A stretch of DNA of 64,000 nucleotides. It comes from Bacteroidia bacterium (GTDB lineage: Bacteria > Bacteroidota > Bacteroidia > Flavobacteriales_E > Vicingaceae). Below are positions 63,174-64,000 of the stretch, in pieces. The stretch spans positions 62,001 through 126,000 of the forward strand of contig JAUIMG010000003.1 of NCBI GenBank assembly GCA_030433355.1, given 5' to 3'. The notes under the pieces are model-generated. The model was not told the DNA's origin. It did not search any database and saw only the letters and a program-made list of their open reading frames with translations. The position numbers and the translations under genes are program-made. Each line of letters begins with the position of its first letter. The stretch's first letter is position 1.

Positions 63174-63488
63174 ATGTTAACAGAACTAACAGAAGACAAT
63201 TTAGCTGCGAAAGTAGCAGAGGGTAAAAAAGTGGCTGTGCAATTTTCAGCCGGATGGTGTGGCAATTGCAGAATGATAAAGCCAAAATTTAAAAGATTAG
63301 CTGGCGAAACAGAAGATGTAGAATTTTTAATTGTTGATGCCGAAAAACTTCCTGAGTCTAGAAAGCTAGCTAAGGTAGATAACTTGCCAACCTTCGCCAT
63401 TTTTGAAAATGGCAAATTGGTAAACCAAGTGCAAACCAATAAAATTGATAACGTTAAATTATTGATCGATGAGATTGCCGCTAATTAA
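63174..63488 (+). CDS. Thioredoxin family protein
   Basis: The 104-residue thioredoxin fold has active site WCGNC (Cys29, Cys32); the middle residue is Asn instead of the usual Pro, which should alter the redox potential. The cis-Pro motif LPTFAIFENGK is intact. It is placed between peroxiredoxin and DUF6952 and probably recycles the peroxidase. Overlaps the next gene by 20 bases. Confidence 0.93.
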   Translation: MLTELTEDNLAAKVAEGKKVAVQFSAGWCGNCRMIKPKFKRLAGETEDVEFLIVDAEKLPESRKLAKVDNLPTFAIFENGKLVNQVQTNKIDNVKLLIDEIAAN

Positions 63489-63726
63489 ACACCTCCATCA
63501 GTTTATTGCGGAGAATGATGAGGATTTTGTAGAAGAAACAATAGAAGTTTTAGAACACTTAGCAGACCATGATAATGTGAAAAAGGCTGAGTTGGATGTG
63601 ATTGGAGAGTTGCTTTCTAATTTGTATGGATCTTTAGAAGTAAATAAAATGGTGAAAGAAGGAAAGACGGAGAAAGAAGCTTCCAATTTGTTTATGAAAA
63701 GGGTTCTAGGATCTATTGATAAATAA
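63469..63726 (+). CDS. DUF6952 family protein
   Basis: This 85-residue acidic helical protein (LIKHLHQFIAENDEDFVEETIEVLEHL, VIGELLSNLYGSLEV, FMKRVLGSIDK) matches the DUF6952 family, which I know as a partner of thioredoxin genes in Bacteroidota. There are no cysteines, so it is not itself a redox carrier. Translation is coupled to thioredoxin by a 20-base overlap, and a strong terminator follows. Confidence 0.8.
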   Translation: MRLPLIKHLHQFIAENDEDFVEETIEVLEHLADHDNVKKAELDVIGELLSNLYGSLEVNKMVKEGKTEKEASNLFMKRVLGSIDK

Positions 63727-63728
63727 GT

Positions 63729-63758
63729 AAAAAGGCCACGCTTTGCGTGGCCTTTTTT
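63729..63758. terminator. Terminator of the peroxiredoxin operon
   Basis: A GC-rich 13-bp stem (63729-63741 with 63745-63757) with a 3-base loop ends in a run of six T. A-rich flanks let it act for the convergent DUF2202 gene as well. Confidence 0.9.
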
Positions 63759-63764
63759 ATTGCT

Positions 63765-64000
63765 TTAAATTCCGCAGTTTTCTTTTGGGCTAGAGATTAT
63801 AGCATTGTAATCACTAAGTGTTAAATACTGAGGAGAATAATTTCCATTCAATTTACCTATATAACTTCTCAAATGGTTTCTTGAACCACACATTAAATCG
63901 TTATAGAGTTTAAGAATATCTGCTTTACTAGACCTCTTAATATTTTCACTTAAATCAAAAATGTCTAAGTCTTCAATAGTTGCACCCACAGTAAAAGCAT
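63765..64000 (-). CDS. DUF2202 (ferritin-like) protein, 3' part
   Basis: The minus-strand frame stays open to the window edge (AFTVGATIEDLDI), so the gene starts outside; the internal GTG at 63989 is not its start. GSRNHLRSYIGKL and YSPQYLTLSDYNAIISS are characteristic of DUF2202, a ferritin-like four-helix family with possible di-iron function. Location beside an OxyR regulon is suggestive but does not prove a role in iron or peroxide handling. Confidence 0.82.
   Translation of the reverse strand, partial: AFTVGATIEDLDIFDLSENIKRSSKADILKLYNDLMCGSRNHLRSYIGKLNGNYSPQYLTLSDYNAIISSPKENCGI

Noticed and set aside
63765-63989. A complete 74-codon gene starting at GTG 63989
   Set aside because: The frame continues open through the window edge with family-like sequence (AFTVGAT), so this is the 3' part of a longer DUF2202 gene.
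1-64000. tRNA, rRNA, CRISPR array, insertion sequence or prophage genes
   Set aside because: No cloverleaf-like runs, regularly spaced repeats, transposase motifs or phage modules were seen while reading both strands.

Overview
This AT-rich 64 kb window is a chromosomal segment of a member of the Bacteroidota, most likely a Cytophagales (Marivirga/Flammeovirga-like) marine or soil bacterium. Four things point there: type IX secretion components (PorV, and two cargo-like proteins with C-terminal sorting domains); many families largely confined to this phylum (DUF4924, DUF4421, DUF6952, OstA-like, PorT-like barrels); near-absence of Shine-Dalgarno sequences; and repeated TAnnTTTG -7 boxes, the phylum's sigma-A promoter signature. 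I see no rRNA, tRNA, insertion sequence, prophage or CRISPR array. Genes are very tightly packed, and no gene-free stretch exceeds about 200 bases.

Layout. 1-5.1 kb: tail of a probable porU, then porV, ispF, cdd, and pyruvate dehydrogenase E1-alpha and E2 (pdhA, pdhC). 5.1-8.8 kb: azurin-like cupredoxin, a small barrel, a LytS/LytTR two-component pair and an orphan SiaC-like protein. 8.8-14.4 kb: DUF1853, DUF4924, an M42 aminopeptidase and several envelope proteins. 14.4-19 kb (minus): a phosphodiesterase-TPR-sulfotransferase fusion, a hidden 67-codon ORF and two tandem T9SS cargo paralogs sharing an exact 57-bp repeat. 19-24.9 kb (minus): Rel/SpoT, Fur, STAS, PurA and an OstA-like protein. 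25-28 kb: methylmalonyl-CoA mutase with a strongly shortened small subunit. 28-34 kb: envelope and membrane genes (SRPBCC-GyrI, AIM24-like, M23-LysM, MscS).

34-42 kb (minus): a complete beta-oxidation set (fadE, fadA, fadN) led by a MarR regulator with a 16-bp palindrome upstream, then fadD. 42-46.4 kb: cupin, a SiaB kinase plus its SiaC partner, amidohydrolase, polytopic membrane protein. 46.5-54 kb: purL, XRE regulator, radC, polysaccharide deacetylase, upp, YjjG phosphatase, DAHP synthase-chorismate mutase. 54-60 kb: psd, cdsA, DUF2007, ftsH, rsfS, birA, pyrE. 60-64 kb: Nudix, lipoprotein, then an oxidative-stress locus (oxyR divergent from a 2-Cys peroxiredoxin, thioredoxin and DUF6952) with a recognisable OxyR operator, and the 3' part of a DUF2202 gene.

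The most noteworthy signals are: the OxyR tetrad operator overlapping the oxyR -7 box; two SiaC paralogs that differ at the phospho-acceptor position; the triple-domain phosphodiesterase/sulfotransferase with its small overlapping ORF; mosaic tandem T9SS cargo genes; the eroded mutase small subunit; convergent gene pairs interlocked by shared 4-nt stop sequences; and -7 boxes only 3-8 nt from start codons, implying leaderless or near-leaderless mRNAs.
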